From Sporosarcina sp. NCCP-2222 (GTDB taxonomy: Bacteria > Bacillota > Bacilli > Bacillales_A > Planococcaceae): a stretch of DNA of 58,996 nucleotides. The stretch is from the NCBI RefSeq assembly GCF_023168145.1, contig NZ_BQYK01000006.1, forward strand, positions 140,128 through 199,123, given 5' to 3'. The stretch's first letter is position 1; each line of letters begins with the position of its first letter. Made by a program: the position numbers and the translations under genes. Below, one piece after another: positions 26,742 through 35,365 of the stretch. Under the pieces are notes generated by a model. It made no database searches and was not told the DNA's origin. It saw only the letters and a program-made list of their open reading frames with translations.

Positions 26742-28427
26742 TTATATTGAAAACTGTTGAATCATCTCCTGAAGATCCATTGCCCGTTTACTCAGATCAT
26801 TTGCGACTGCATTGATCTCTTCAATCGTCGCTAATTGCTCTTGAATGGCAGCTGTATTCTCCTCATTCTGGCTAGTCGAAACATCAGCCTGTATCGCTAT
26901 TTCTTGTACAGATGCTGAAACCTGCTCAGCACTCGCCGATATTTCTTCCGTCGCAGCCGAAACCTCCTCTATTTGTCCATTCATCATTTGGACTGCATTA
27001 ACAATGATGGAAAATGCGTCACCTGCTTCGTCGATCACTTTCACGCCCGCCTCAACATTCGCTAAACTTTTTGAAACAGCTTGTTCCACATTTTTGGTGT
27101 TTTTCTGAATCTCAGCTGTCACATCCACAATTTGAGTAGCCGATTGTTTTGATTGCTCTGCCAGTTTGCGAACTTCATCCGCCACGACCGCAAAGCCTTT
27201 CCCGTGCTCCCCTGCACGTGCCGCTTCGATTGCAGCATTTAATGCAAGTAGATTCGTCTGCTCCGTAATATCCGTAATGACTTTCGTTATATGTTCGATT
27301 TCAGCCGTCTGTTCACTAAGTCTCTTTATTAGCTCATTTGTTTGATAAGAAGAATCATAAATGAGATTCATCTGGTCTTTCGCAGTCTTAACGGATTTCT
27401 CACTGTCACCTGCCAGTTTTTCAGTGTTTGAAGCATTTTGCAGTAGTCCTTGGGCTGATTCCGCTATTCGCTGTACACCTGATGCTGTTTCTTCCATAGC
27501 ATATGAACTTTCTTTTGCGGAAGTCGCTGCGATTTGAGAGCCGCCCAACATTGCTTCCATGTTTTTATTTATCCCACGAGAAGAGCGGGTTACTTCTTCC
27601 GTACTTGCAGATAGCTCCTCTGCCGAAGCTGTCACATGCAACACATTTTCACTTACATGACCGAGTACAGTGCGCAAGTTGTGCTTCATTGTATTAAAGG
27701 CAGTTGCTAACTCATTCAACTCATCTTTTGATTTAACAATAATATCCTCTTTCGTAAGATCCCCATTTGCAATAATGCTTGAAGCTTCCGCCAATCGTTT
27801 AACAGGCCTAGAAATATTCCTGTTAATCAAGGTGGCTATTAGTAAACCAAGTATAACGTCAACTATTGAAGTAAGAATTAATCCCATCATTGCCTGGGAT
27901 GCCTTCTTGTCAGTTGCCGCCCGATCAAGCGATACATGCTTAGCTTGGTAGTTGATCATGTTTTGAGCAGCTGCCTGAATACCCATGTTCGCCTCACGAA
28001 CTTTTCCGTTCATCGCTGTGGCTGCTTCGTCGAGATTACCTTTTTGAACTTGTTCAACTATCCCTGCTGCTCCCTGGTCGAATAGTGTAATTTTTTCTTT
28101 AACATCCTTAAGATATCCTTTCATTTCATCTGAATGGACATAGCCATCCAGATCGTTTACACGGTCTTTCAATATTTGTTGGTTTTCACTCAGACTGTTT
28201 AAGGAGTGTTCATCCTGTTGTAGTATGTATGCCCGGATATACAGACCTTGCAACGCCATTTGTCTCTGGATATCATTCGCTAGTTCAGATTGTTTCACTC
28301 TGTTATCTATCATTTCCTCATAGTCGCTCTTCACACTCTTCAGTTGATAAATACTGTAAATAGAAAATGTAACCATTATTAATAGCACAATGCCGAAACC
28401 ACCATAAATCTTTTTTCCAATTGTCAT
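26742..28427 (-). CDS. Methyl-accepting chemotaxis protein
   Basis: About 561 residues. The ATG at 28427 follows AGGAG by 7 bp and gives [13 protein letters not shown] transmembrane helix lies at about 8-28, a four-helix-bundle ligand region at about 30-175, a second helix at about 180-200, a HAMP domain at about 200-255 and the cytoplasmic coiled coil to the end. The hairpin tip [38 protein letters not shown] is the CheA/CheW-binding signature. The ligand domain is of the 4HB type and does not reveal a ligand. A sigma-D-like promoter lies upstream, as expected for a motility gene. Confidence 0.95.
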   Translation of the reverse strand: MTIGKKIYGGFGIVLLIMVTFSIYSIYQLKSVKSDYEEMIDNRVKQSELANDIQRQMALQGLYIRAYILQQDEHSLNSLSENQQILKDRVNDLDGYVHSDEMKGYLKDVKEKITLFDQGAAGIVEQVQKGNLDEAATAMNGKVREANMGIQAAAQNMINYQAKHVSLDRAATDKKASQAMMGLILTSIVDVILGLLIATLINRNISRPVKRLAEASSIIANGDLTKEDIIVKSKDELNELATAFNTMKHNLRTVLGHVSENVLHVTASAEELSASTEEVTRSSRGINKNMEAMLGGSQIAATSAKESSYAMEETASGVQRIAESAQGLLQNASNTEKLAGDSEKSVKTAKDQMNLIYDSSYQTNELIKRLSEQTAEIEHITKVITDITEQTNLLALNAAIEAARAGEHGKGFAVVADEVRKLAEQSKQSATQIVDVTAEIQKNTKNVEQAVSKSLANVEAGVKVIDEAGDAFSIIVNAVQMMNGQIEEVSAATEEISASAEQVSASVQEIAIQADVSTSQNEENTAAIQEQLATIEEINAVANDLSKRAMDLQEMIQQFSI

Positions 28428-28445
28428 ACCTAGACTCCTCACCAT

Positions 28446-28704
28446 GATTTAGTAGTTTCATTACAATAACTTTCCCTTGTGAAAATTGAACCCCTAGTGC
28501 AAGGGAAACACCATTTCCGGAAAAAATCATCCTATAAAATACCATTCTCTGTTATTATACTTAAATTATCGGTACGAAAGTTCTAGTTTTAATAGCCTCT
28601 ATAAAAAATATCTTGAAATGGAGAATTATATTTTTAATACTATATAAAAATAAATAGCAGACTATAGTGAATTCATGTAAATAAAATAGATATTTATTTT
28701 TCCA
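28446..28704. other. Intergenic region between M20 peptidase and chemoreceptor genes
   Basis: AT-rich, no gene. It contains the sigma-D-like promoter (28566-28591) of the chemoreceptor and, at its right end, leads into the terminator of the M20 gene. The 5' untranslated leader of the chemoreceptor would be about 130 nt. Confidence 0.65.
28566..28591 (-). promoter_or_regulatory. Sigma-D (flagellar)-type promoter
   Basis: On the minus strand TAAA, a 14-bp spacer and ACCGATAA match the Bacillus sigma-D consensus TAAA-N14-16-GCCGATAT except at the first and last -10 bases. Confidence 0.6.
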
Positions 28705-28739
28705 TAATAAAACGCCATGGAAATAATTCTCCAAGGCGT
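28705..28739 (-). terminator. Terminator of the M20 peptidase gene
   Basis: On the minus strand ACGCCTTGG-N10-CCATGGCGT (one mismatch) is followed by TTTTATTATGG. Confidence 0.8.
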
Positions 28740-28748
28740 CTCACAATT

Positions 28749-29891
28749 CTACTGTTTTTCAACCAGATTTACTAAAACATTCGCAAGCAATTCAGTCCGT
28801 TCAACTAAAGATGCAATTTCCAAATATTCTTCATCGCTATGTGCATTTCCTCCAATTGGTCCAAGTCCATCAATCGTAGGGATACCTAAGCTAGATGTAA
28901 ACGAAGCATCCGACCCCCCGCCTGTTGCAACATCCGTAATGGTAATCCCCAGCTCCTTGCCAACCTTTTGAATAATGTTAAGCAACTCCACCGTTTGCTC
29001 ATTCTTCTCCATTGGAGGACGGTTGAGGCCACCTTCCAATACAATGCTCGTTCCCGCTACATCCGGCACCTCACAAATCTCTCGTATCCTCCGATCCAGC
29101 CACTCCGCTTGATCCGCGAATGTAATCCGAACATCTACATGGCCTACTGCCGAAGGGGCAATCGTATTGACTGACTCCCCGCCTTCAACGATGCCGACAC
29201 TGACACTGACGCCCGCTTCATGGTCTGTCAGAGCATGCAACTTAATGATTTTGTGCGCTAGTTCCTCAATTGCACTAATGCCATTCTGCGGTTCGATGCC
29301 CGAATGAGCCCCCTTGCCTTTAATATACATCGTATACCGTCCCCCGCCTCGACGAGCCGTAACGAGAGAACCATCTTTCCGCGCCGGCTCCATGACAAGG
29401 GCATATTGTTTGCCTGCCGCGTATTCTTCAATCAGCGATCGAGATGTCGGCGACCCGATCTCTTCATCTCCATTCAAGACAATCTGGACATGCCCAAGTA
29501 CGTCAGGATGATGCTCTTTGAGTGCTTTCATTGTATATAGCAGAGCAACTTGGCTCGCTTTCATATCGATGACCCCTGGCCCATAAGCCCGTTCCCCCTT
29601 GACCGTGAATGGCCGCTGCTTCGCTGTACCTGTTTTAAAGACCGTATCCATATGGGCGATCAACAGGATGATCGGTTTAGTCACGCTATCTTGCAAAGTC
29701 AAAACGATGTTGTCCCCAGTTTTCGATTGCTCGTAAATCTTTGGACAGAAGCCAACCTGCGTATACTGTTCCCGCAACACCTCTCCTACTTTATCAACAC
29801 CTTCCTTATAGGCCGAACCGGAATCGATGGAAACAAGCCGTTCCAACAGCGCCAGCATCTCAGACTCTTTCGATTGCAGATAGTTTTTCAT
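28749..29891 (-). CDS. M20-family metallopeptidase (carboxypeptidase G2-like)
   Basis: About 380 residues. The ATG at 29891 is preferred because AAAGGAG lies 9 bp before it; a GTG at 29912 would lie upstream of that site. Two-zinc site residues are visible: His in IAHMDTVF, Asp in GPGVIDMKAS, Glu-Glu in NGDEEIGS, a later glutamate/aspartate in VMEPARKDG, and the C-terminal His in GNAHSDEEY. The dimerisation domain (about 175-285) contains GKGAHSGIEPQNG. The family removes C-terminal amino acids, glutamate in the case of CPG2. No signal peptide is seen, so it is probably cytoplasmic. It is divergent from the P450 gene, with a palindrome between them. Confidence 0.88.
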   Translation of the reverse strand: MKNYLQSKESEMLALLERLVSIDSGSAYKEGVDKVGEVLREQYTQVGFCPKIYEQSKTGDNIVLTLQDSVTKPIILLIAHMDTVFKTGTAKQRPFTVKGERAYGPGVIDMKASQVALLYTMKALKEHHPDVLGHVQIVLNGDEEIGSPTSRSLIEEYAAGKQYALVMEPARKDGSLVTARRGGGRYTMYIKGKGAHSGIEPQNGISAIEELAHKIIKLHALTDHEAGVSVSVGIVEGGESVNTIAPSAVGHVDVRITFADQAEWLDRRIREICEVPDVAGTSIVLEGGLNRPPMEKNEQTVELLNIIQKVGKELGITITDVATGGGSDASFTSSLGIPTIDGLGPIGGNAHSDEEYLEIASLVERTELLANVLVNLVEKQ

Positions 29892-29913
29892 GATAACCGT
29901 CTCCTTTCCCACT

Positions 29914-29938
29914 TTTCTATAAATTCATTATATAGAAA
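29914..29938. promoter_or_regulatory. Inverted repeat between divergent M20 and P450 genes
   Basis: TTTCTATA-N9-TATAGAAA is a perfect 8-bp inverted repeat, 23 bp upstream of the M20 start and about 90 bp before the P450 start. It could be an operator serving one or both genes. The arms are AT-rich, so part of the symmetry may be chance. Confidence 0.4.
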
Positions 29939-30025
29939 CCGTAATTCCGTCACAATTATCCTAACAGATTACTTCGCTTCAAAGCAGGGAATGTTCTATG
30001 TAACAAGAATGATGAGGAGTGAAGA

Positions 30026-31273
30026 ATGGTGAACTTACCAAAAGAAAATGGATTGGACCATACATTTGATTTGTTAACGGAAGGCTATCGCTTCATGCAG
30101 AAGCGGTTTGATTCCTTCCAAACCAAGGTGTTTGAAACCCGCTTGATGGGAAAGAAAATGATTTGCATGGTAGGACGGGAGGCTGTGGAATTATTTTATG
30201 ATGCTTCTCGTTTTCAACGATCTGGAGCTATACCAAAACGTGTGCAGAAGACACTTTTCGGAGAGAAGGGCATTCAAACGATGGACGGCTCTGCCCACCA
30301 TGTTCGAAAGGCATTATTTCTATCATTAATGACAAAAGAGCGACTTTCCTATTTGCAAGAGTTGACCCTGGAGCAATGGCGTGCTCGAACGAAGAAGTGG
30401 ACTACTGACAAATCGGTTGTATTGTTTGATGAAGCAGAGGAAGTGCTATGCGAAGTGGCTTGTCTGTGGGCCGGCGTGCCATTAAAGGAGTCAGAAGTCT
30501 CAACACGTGCATATGATTTGGGTGCATTGATTGATGCTCTCGGCGGAGTCGGTCCACGGTATCGCGAAGGAAGGGATGCACGCATCAGGACAGAAAAATG
30601 GATAGAGTCGTTAATTGAGGAGTATCGCCGAGGAGAAATTCCACACAATGGAAGTGCATTAGAAGCCATTGCGAAACACCGGGACGAAAACGGGAACCTG
30701 CTCGATACTCATATGGCTGCAGTTGAGTTGATAAATATCATACGCCCAATTGTGGCAGTGGCTCGCTTTATTATTTTTGGCATGCTCGCCTTGTACCAGT
30801 TCCCAGAGGAGAAAAATAAAATACGTCAGCATGGCGACCACTACTTGGAAAATTTTGTTCAGGAAGTCCGCCGCTACTATCCATTTGCTCCATTTCTCGG
30901 TGCGATGGCGAAAACGGAATTTGAATGGAAAGGGGTCCATTTCAAAAAAGGAGACACCGTTCTCATTGATCTCTACGGCACGAATCATGACCCCGAATGT
31001 TGGAGAAACCCTGACCAATTCAAGCCTGATCGGTTTGATGAAGAGCAAGTGGATTTGTATAACTTTGTGCCACAAGGCGGGGGTCATGTGACAACCGGCC
31101 ACCGCTGCCCGGGAGAAGATGTGACCGTAACGATCATGAAAGCGAGTATTTTCTACTTTGTAAATGAATTAGATTATGAAGTCCTGCAAGGGCAGGATCT
31201 CTCCATTAACATGGCACGACTACCGACACTGCCGAATAGCAGGATGGTTATACAAAAACAAAAAAATTTCTAG
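30026..31273 (+). CDS. CYP152-family fatty acid peroxygenase (cytochrome P450)
   Basis: A 415-residue P450 of the type of B. subtilis YbdT/CypC (P450 BS-beta), which uses H2O2 to hydroxylate fatty acids at alpha or beta carbons or to decarboxylate them. The heme ligand is Cys361 in GHRCPGE, almost the same position as Cys363 of P450 BS-beta. The Arg-Pro pair that binds the substrate carboxylate is visible in NIIRPIVAVARF (about 240), in place of the usual acid-alcohol pair. EVRRYYPF holds the ExxR motif. It needs no redox partner, and none is encoded nearby. The start is the ATG at 30026, with GAGGAG before it. Confidence 0.93.
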   Translation: MVNLPKENGLDHTFDLLTEGYRFMQKRFDSFQTKVFETRLMGKKMICMVGREAVELFYDASRFQRSGAIPKRVQKTLFGEKGIQTMDGSAHHVRKALFLSLMTKERLSYLQELTLEQWRARTKKWTTDKSVVLFDEAEEVLCEVACLWAGVPLKESEVSTRAYDLGALIDALGGVGPRYREGRDARIRTEKWIESLIEEYRRGEIPHNGSALEAIAKHRDENGNLLDTHMAAVELINIIRPIVAVARFIIFGMLALYQFPEEKNKIRQHGDHYLENFVQEVRRYYPFAPFLGAMAKTEFEWKGVHFKKGDTVLIDLYGTNHDPECWRNPDQFKPDRFDEEQVDLYNFVPQGGGHVTTGHRCPGEDVTVTIMKASIFYFVNELDYEVLQGQDLSINMARLPTLPNSRMVIQKQKNF

Positions 31274-31359
31274 GGTGTCCTCCTGTCTGCCGCTAGCTTC
31301 TTTAACAGACACAAATTGCTACACAAACCTTTTGATTACTGACTACTATTCTCTTTTCT

Positions 31360-31389
31360 AATGGACGTTCAAGCATTTGAACGTCCATT
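31360..31389. repeat. Palindrome copy 1 (30 bp)
   Basis: AATGGACGTTCAA-GCAT-TTGAACGTCCATT has perfect 13-bp arms. It is identical to the copy at 31590-31619. Confidence 0.9.
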
Positions 31390-31463
31390 CAGAGTGTAAA
31401 CAAAGTCGATTTTAACTTTGCCTATACTTTTGTAATTGCTTTTTCGACTAATTAGCACACACC

Positions 31464-31590
31464 TCAGCCTGGCTTGAAAACGCTTGCCAGACTAGGCGCG
31501 AAGGCGAGCGAAGACTCGAATAGAACTAAAGTTCATGAGAGGACGAGCGAGCCGAGCAACAACGTATGAAAGCGTTTGTCAACAGGCTGA
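31464..31590. repeat. MITE-like segment with imperfect terminal inverted repeats
   Basis: TCAGCCTG at the left end is the inverse of CAGGCTGA at the right end. Inside, TTGAAAACGCTT pairs imperfectly with AAGCGTTTGTCAA. The middle is rich in GAGCGA-type runs. It could be a small non-autonomous element or a structured intergenic repeat. No transposase is present. Confidence 0.45.
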
Positions 31591-31619
31591 ATGGACGTTC
31601 AAGCATTTGAACGTCCATT
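31590..31619 (+). repeat. Palindrome copy 2 (30 bp), terminator-like
   Basis: Identical to the copy at 31360, including the following C. Here it is followed by TTTTGC on the plus strand, so this copy could also end transcription from the P450 side. Confidence 0.85.
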
Positions 31620-31822
31620 CTTTTGCATATTTACTATTTCCCAAAAGAGCCTATTATTCGTTCTGTACTTCCTTTCTTATTAAAATTTGTTTGTCATCGA
31701 TCCTTCCGCTCGGTTGTTTGTTTTGGTCTTCTGTAATTAATGTCACTCCCTTTGAATTTAACGGAACTTTCTTACTCTTATTGCGTATATAGGAGAGTAA
31801 GTATTGTTAGGAGGAGTGTTTC

Positions 31823-32386
31823 TTGAAGAGAATTTCTCTTTTTATAATTGCTATGTCTGTATTGATTTCGCTTATAGGCTGTGATAGTAACGAACATCGG
31901 AGTTTAAAAGATTATGATGACAGCGACGTTGCTGCAATTGTGAGAGACAAAGAGATTACAATAGGAGAAATGCGTTTCTTGTATGCTGATGAAGAAGTAT
32001 TGAGTAGTATTGATGATGCCGTACGAATGGAATTAATGATACAAGAAGCTAAAAAAATGAATACAGACGTACCTGATAAAATTGATTCGATGAGGAAAAC
32101 CTGGGAAACGATGTCTTTAGATGACATTGAAATGGAAAATTCTCAGCGATCGTTTATTAAATCACAAGCTCGCAAGTTGGGCATGGAACCTGAGGAATAT
32201 TTTAAGGAGTGGATAGAAATTACAAGTGTAAGAAGTTTATATATAATGGAATATACACAAAAAGCAGTTCGGCAACTAGAAGCATCTAACGATGAGGAAC
32301 TAGCAGCGTATAATAAGGAAGTAAGTGAACATCTTGATGAATTAGTAAAGGGAAATGAGAAGGATATAAAAATTTTAATTCGCTAA
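31823..32386 (+). CDS. Putative lipoprotein, SurA-N-like
   Basis: A 187-residue protein from a TTG start with AGGAGG 8 bp before it. The signal peptide MKRISLFIIAMSVLISLIGC ends in a lipobox (L-I-G-C). The mature part is acidic and helical: IVRDKEITIGEMRFLYADEEVL...MELMIQEAKKMNTDVPDKIDSM resembles the N-terminal chaperone helix region of SurA/PrsA-type proteins, but there is no rotamase domain. A role in folding of exported proteins is possible but not shown. It is convergent with rsgI and shares a terminator with it. Confidence 0.75.
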   Translation: MKRISLFIIAMSVLISLIGCDSNEHRSLKDYDDSDVAAIVRDKEITIGEMRFLYADEEVLSSIDDAVRMELMIQEAKKMNTDVPDKIDSMRKTWETMSLDDIEMENSQRSFIKSQARKLGMEPEEYFKEWIEITSVRSLYIMEYTQKAVRQLEASNDEELAAYNKEVSEHLDELVKGNEKDIKILIR

Positions 32387-32401
32387 CTTCACATTAAAAC
32401 A

Positions 32402-32436
32402 CCCCAAAGGTTAGATGTCTCCTCTAACTTTTGGGG
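32402..32436. terminator. Bidirectional terminator between the lipoprotein and rsgI genes
   Basis: CCCCAAAGGTTAGA pairs with TCTAACTTTTGGGG (one mismatch) around a 7-nt loop. T-rich tails are short on both strands. Confidence 0.75.
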
Positions 32437-32442
32437 TTCACT

Positions 32443-33492
32443 TCACTGGGACGCCTGATCCGCTTTCTTATTTTCCTGATGCATTTTTTCACCTTTTTGA
32501 TTCCCTATGCCGTGATGATTCTGAGATCCCGGCTTCTTTGGTTTTTGTCCATTGCCAGCAGGCTTCTTTTGTGCATGGCTTTTGATTTCTTTTCGTATAT
32601 CAAGCCGCTCCGTCTTTCTTGTTGTGTTCTGTCGTTTTTCAGCAACTTCTCTGGTTGGAATATTTTCAAATGGCTCTTTCTCTATGATGGCTTTATTTGT
32701 TTTCTTTTGTCCATTTTGTCGTATTTCGAGTGCGGAATTCGGACGAATGGCTTTTTCTATCTTTATTTGTCCGCTGTTGTGCTCTCCTGCACTCTTTTCG
32801 CTTTCTACTTCTTTTTTCATATCTGTATCGGAACTATGGGACTTCGGCTGATTGTTTTGTTTCTTTTTATATTGCTGAATGGAGGTATCTTTTTTCTTTG
32901 CTCGATTTCGTTCTTGTACGGAGCTTTCAACTACCTGAAGCTTCACTTCTTGCTGACTGTCGCTGGCTGCTTTGATTGCGTTATTTATAATATCTTTCAT
33001 CTTGGCGCTTTTCTCATTATCTTTGAAGACAAGCGTTACTACCATCTCCTCTGTACCACTTTCATCAGCTATCTCAATCGCCGCCTTCCCGAGAACATCT
33101 TGGATTGGCAATCCAACCCATTCAGAAAGCAACGCTTCAGATACCAACTTCTGTGTCTCGCCAAATTGATGATAGCCAACTACCATGCCACGTTGATCAA
33201 CACCGAATTCCAAGGCAGCTTTCGACTCCATTTGTACATAGGCAAGTGCCTTTTCATTATCCGGATAAATAGATGCAAAGAGAACTACCAACAGCATCGC
33301 AACAGCAATAACAGGGCCGTATAGTAAAGGCTTCTTACGGCCGGGGACTGTAAGTGGATGAAATTCCACCTCTTGCCCAATTTCAGGTTTATCGCCAATA
33401 GGACATCCGCGCACAAATTCCCCTTCGCTCGTCAAAAACACGGTATATGCAGTTTTCGTCTCACAAACTATGCCTCTATTAGTACGCATCAT
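32443..33492 (-). CDS. rsgI: Anti-sigma factor RsgI-like membrane protein
   Basis: A 349-residue protein. The N-terminal 50 residues (NRGIVCETKTAYTVFLTSEGEFVRG...GQEVEF) are the RsgI anti-sigma domain, a single transmembrane helix is at about 55-76 (LLYGPVIAVAMLLVVLFASIY), and an extracytoplasmic domain at about 80-190 contains VQMESKAALEFGVDQRGMVVGY. The remaining 150 residues are very rich in K, Q, E and N, probably disordered, and end with KKADQASQ. It should hold SigI inactive at the membrane. The start overlaps the sigI stop (ATGA). The long antisense frame over this gene is a by-product of its composition. Confidence 0.88.
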   Translation of the reverse strand: MMRTNRGIVCETKTAYTVFLTSEGEFVRGCPIGDKPEIGQEVEFHPLTVPGRKKPLLYGPVIAVAMLLVVLFASIYPDNEKALAYVQMESKAALEFGVDQRGMVVGYHQFGETQKLVSEALLSEWVGLPIQDVLGKAAIEIADESGTEEMVVTLVFKDNEKSAKMKDIINNAIKAASDSQQEVKLQVVESSVQERNRAKKKDTSIQQYKKKQNNQPKSHSSDTDMKKEVESEKSAGEHNSGQIKIEKAIRPNSALEIRQNGQKKTNKAIIEKEPFENIPTREVAEKRQNTTRKTERLDIRKEIKSHAQKKPAGNGQKPKKPGSQNHHGIGNQKGEKMHQENKKADQASQ

Positions 33493-34250
33493 ATGATGTC
33501 CCCTTTAACGTAATCCTGTATGTATATAAAATCGCCTTTCAATAGCAGGACGATCGCCATAATATATTTCCTATGCCGCTCAATTGTTTTTCTGGATACA
33601 TCGACTAGACGTTCCAGCTCTTTTATCGGCAACTGCTTCTTGCTGTCCATAAAATCAAAAAGAGTGGGCGTTTCAGCTATAATTTGAGCAATCTGGATGG
33701 CGGTTCTTCTAGTATCAGCATGCTTTGGTGAGGTTCGGCTTAATTCACCGAATGATAATCCGTATGTGGTAAGTAAAACATTAAATCGTCGTATCTCGTC
33801 TTTTCTTTCCCTGGCTCGATGCTCTTCTGTATGTTGCTGTATGGAAACCTGAGTGAAAACAGGATGTAGTTCATCAACACTTGCATCCGCCTCCTTGTTT
33901 GCATCCACAAGAAGGACGGGAGTACTATATGCCGTTTCTTTTCGAATAAAATCAATGAGTCTTCTCTTAATGACCAAATACGCAAATGTTGTTAGAGAAG
34001 CATAACGTGTTGTTTCAAACGTTAAAATAGCTTCATGAAATGCATTCATTGCTATGCTAAATTCATCATCATGTTCATCTATGCGGCGGTTACAAATGAA
34101 GGAAGCCGTTTTTTTCATGAATGGTGTATATGTGGAGAGGAGGTCGTTCATGACCTCCTCATCCCCTCTTTTCGCCTTCCATACTTGTTCGTGTAATGTA
34201 TGGTCTGTTTTTCTGCTATGAAACATTCCTTGAATTAATGACAAGAACAT
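33489..34250 (-). CDS. sigI: RNA polymerase sigma factor SigI
   Basis: A 253-residue sigma-70-family protein, close to the 251 of B. subtilis SigI. Region 2 is at about 25-110 (VWKAKRGDEEVMNDLLSTYTPFMKKTASFICNRRIDEHDDEFSIAMNAFHEAILTF and LTTFAYLVIKRRLIDFIRKE), and the C-terminal SigI-type helix-turn-helix at about 205-240 (LPIKELERLVDVSRKTIERHRKYIMAI). SigI serves heat and cell-wall stress in Bacillus and polysaccharide sensing in clostridia. It is followed by the overlapping anti-sigma gene. The ATG has GGAGGG 5 bp before it. The K/E-rich gene upstream may belong to the same unit. Confidence 0.93.
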   Translation of the reverse strand: MFLSLIQGMFHSRKTDHTLHEQVWKAKRGDEEVMNDLLSTYTPFMKKTASFICNRRIDEHDDEFSIAMNAFHEAILTFETTRYASLTTFAYLVIKRRLIDFIRKETAYSTPVLLVDANKEADASVDELHPVFTQVSIQQHTEEHRARERKDEIRRFNVLLTTYGLSFGELSRTSPKHADTRRTAIQIAQIIAETPTLFDFMDSKKQLPIKELERLVDVSRKTIERHRKYIMAIVLLLKGDFIYIQDYVKGDII

Positions 34251-34336
34251 ACATACCCTCCGTTCCCACTAAACCCGATTGCTTATGATTGTAATGGGTG
34301 CACCGGGTATTGAAAAGATGTTTTGCCTGTTAATTT

Positions 34337-35155
34337 TTACTTGTTATTCTCTTTTTTCTCAACTTGCTTTTTGGCTTTCTCTGCTTTCCGCTCAACCTTC
34401 ACTTCGGCACGCAGTTCTTTTTCAGTAGTTTTCAACTCGACACGTGCTGCTTTCTCCTTCGATTTCAATTCGTTCCGGACTTCTTTCTGAGCCGCTTTAA
34501 GAGCATGGAATTTCTCTTTTTGCTTTTGTTTTTGCACACGAAGTTCTTCTTTTTGCTTTACTTGTAAAGCTTTCCGCTCTGTCTTTAGTTCCACGTTTGT
34601 TTGTGCTTTTGTTTTTACTTCTTGTTTTACTGGCTCTGCTGATACGCTTTCATTTTTTTCCTCAATTGAAGGCTCGGCAGCTTTGTTTTCTGTCGTTTGC
34701 TCGGCTTTATTATCTGCCTCTACAGTCGATTCTTTTGATTGTTTCGCTTCCCACTTTTCTAAAGCGCGTTCGTAATTACGTTTAATAGATGCTTTGGCGT
34801 TTGGATTTTCGACTTTGTCATACGCTTTTGCGAGTGCTGCCAGATTGTCTGCAGTATAACCTTCCGGAATTGCTGGTAATTTTTCTTCAGCCTGATCTTC
34901 CTTTACCTGCTCCTCTGCTTTTTCTTCATTCTCATCTTTTGCCTCATTCGAAACTGCTGGCACCTCCGTGCTTTCTGATGTTTCGACTTTCGCCTCTGTC
35001 TCTTCTGCTGTAGTAGCAGCTGCTTCATCTGCTTTTTTATTCAGATTGCTAAGATCGATTACTTCCTCAGCGTTCGCCCATACATAGCCCGTCCCTGATA
35101 CTGTCAAACCTGCAATTAAAAGTGCCACTCCGGATTTTTTCCATTTCTTTTTCAT
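34337..35155 (-). CDS. Secreted K/E-rich coiled-coil protein
   Basis: A 272-residue protein with a signal peptide (about 1-28, KSGVALLIAGLTVSGTGYVWA). An acidic T/E-rich stretch (about 40-95) is followed by AIPEGYTADNLAALAKAYDKVENPNAKASIKRNYERALEKWE (about 94-136), which looks like a DUF5667-type segment, then a long basic helical region of repeated ELK/KEE units to the C-terminus. It is likely extended and coiled-coil, and may bind wall polymers through its charge. It lies 86 bp upstream of sigI in the same direction, so it may be co-transcribed or SigI-controlled; this is inference. Confidence 0.75.
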   Translation of the reverse strand: MKKKWKKSGVALLIAGLTVSGTGYVWANAEEVIDLSNLNKKADEAAATTAEETEAKVETSESTEVPAVSNEAKDENEEKAEEQVKEDQAEEKLPAIPEGYTADNLAALAKAYDKVENPNAKASIKRNYERALEKWEAKQSKESTVEADNKAEQTTENKAAEPSIEEKNESVSAEPVKQEVKTKAQTNVELKTERKALQVKQKEELRVQKQKQKEKFHALKAAQKEVRNELKSKEKAARVELKTTEKELRAEVKVERKAEKAKKQVEKKENNK

Positions 35156-35294
35156 ATTCTCATCATCCTTTTTTACGTTTTTGTCTATGCTGACAACTAG
35201 TTGTTCGAACTATGTTTTGATTTTCTGGGGGTCATTCAGATATGAATTAAACTTTGCTATGTAAAAGGTAAATTTGCACTATAAAATGGGGTTA

Positions 35295-35346
35295 AAAAGG
35301 AAAACCGGCTGCGAATAAAGGAGATACCCTCTTTCACAGCCGGTTT
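35295..35346 (-). terminator. Terminator of the excalibur gene
   Basis: On the minus strand AAACCGGCTG-N25-CAGCCGGTTT is followed by TCCTTTTTAACC. Confidence 0.75.
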
Positions 35347-35365
35347 ATATTACTATCCATTGTAC

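Larger units (their letters stand above)
31274..31822. other. Intergenic region with paired palindromes and a MITE-like element
   Basis: No convincing gene. Two identical 30-bp palindromes (31360 and 31590) lie exactly 230 bp apart, and the second ends against a 127-bp segment with imperfect terminal inverted repeats (31464-31590). The short frame at 31535-31792 crosses one palindrome and has no ribosome site. The right end supplies the promoter of the lipoprotein gene. Confidence 0.7.

Noticed and set aside
32431..33324. 297-residue forward frame opposite rsgI
   Set aside because: It is the antisense of a K/E/Q-rich region, giving an F/L/C-rich text without family features or ribosome site.
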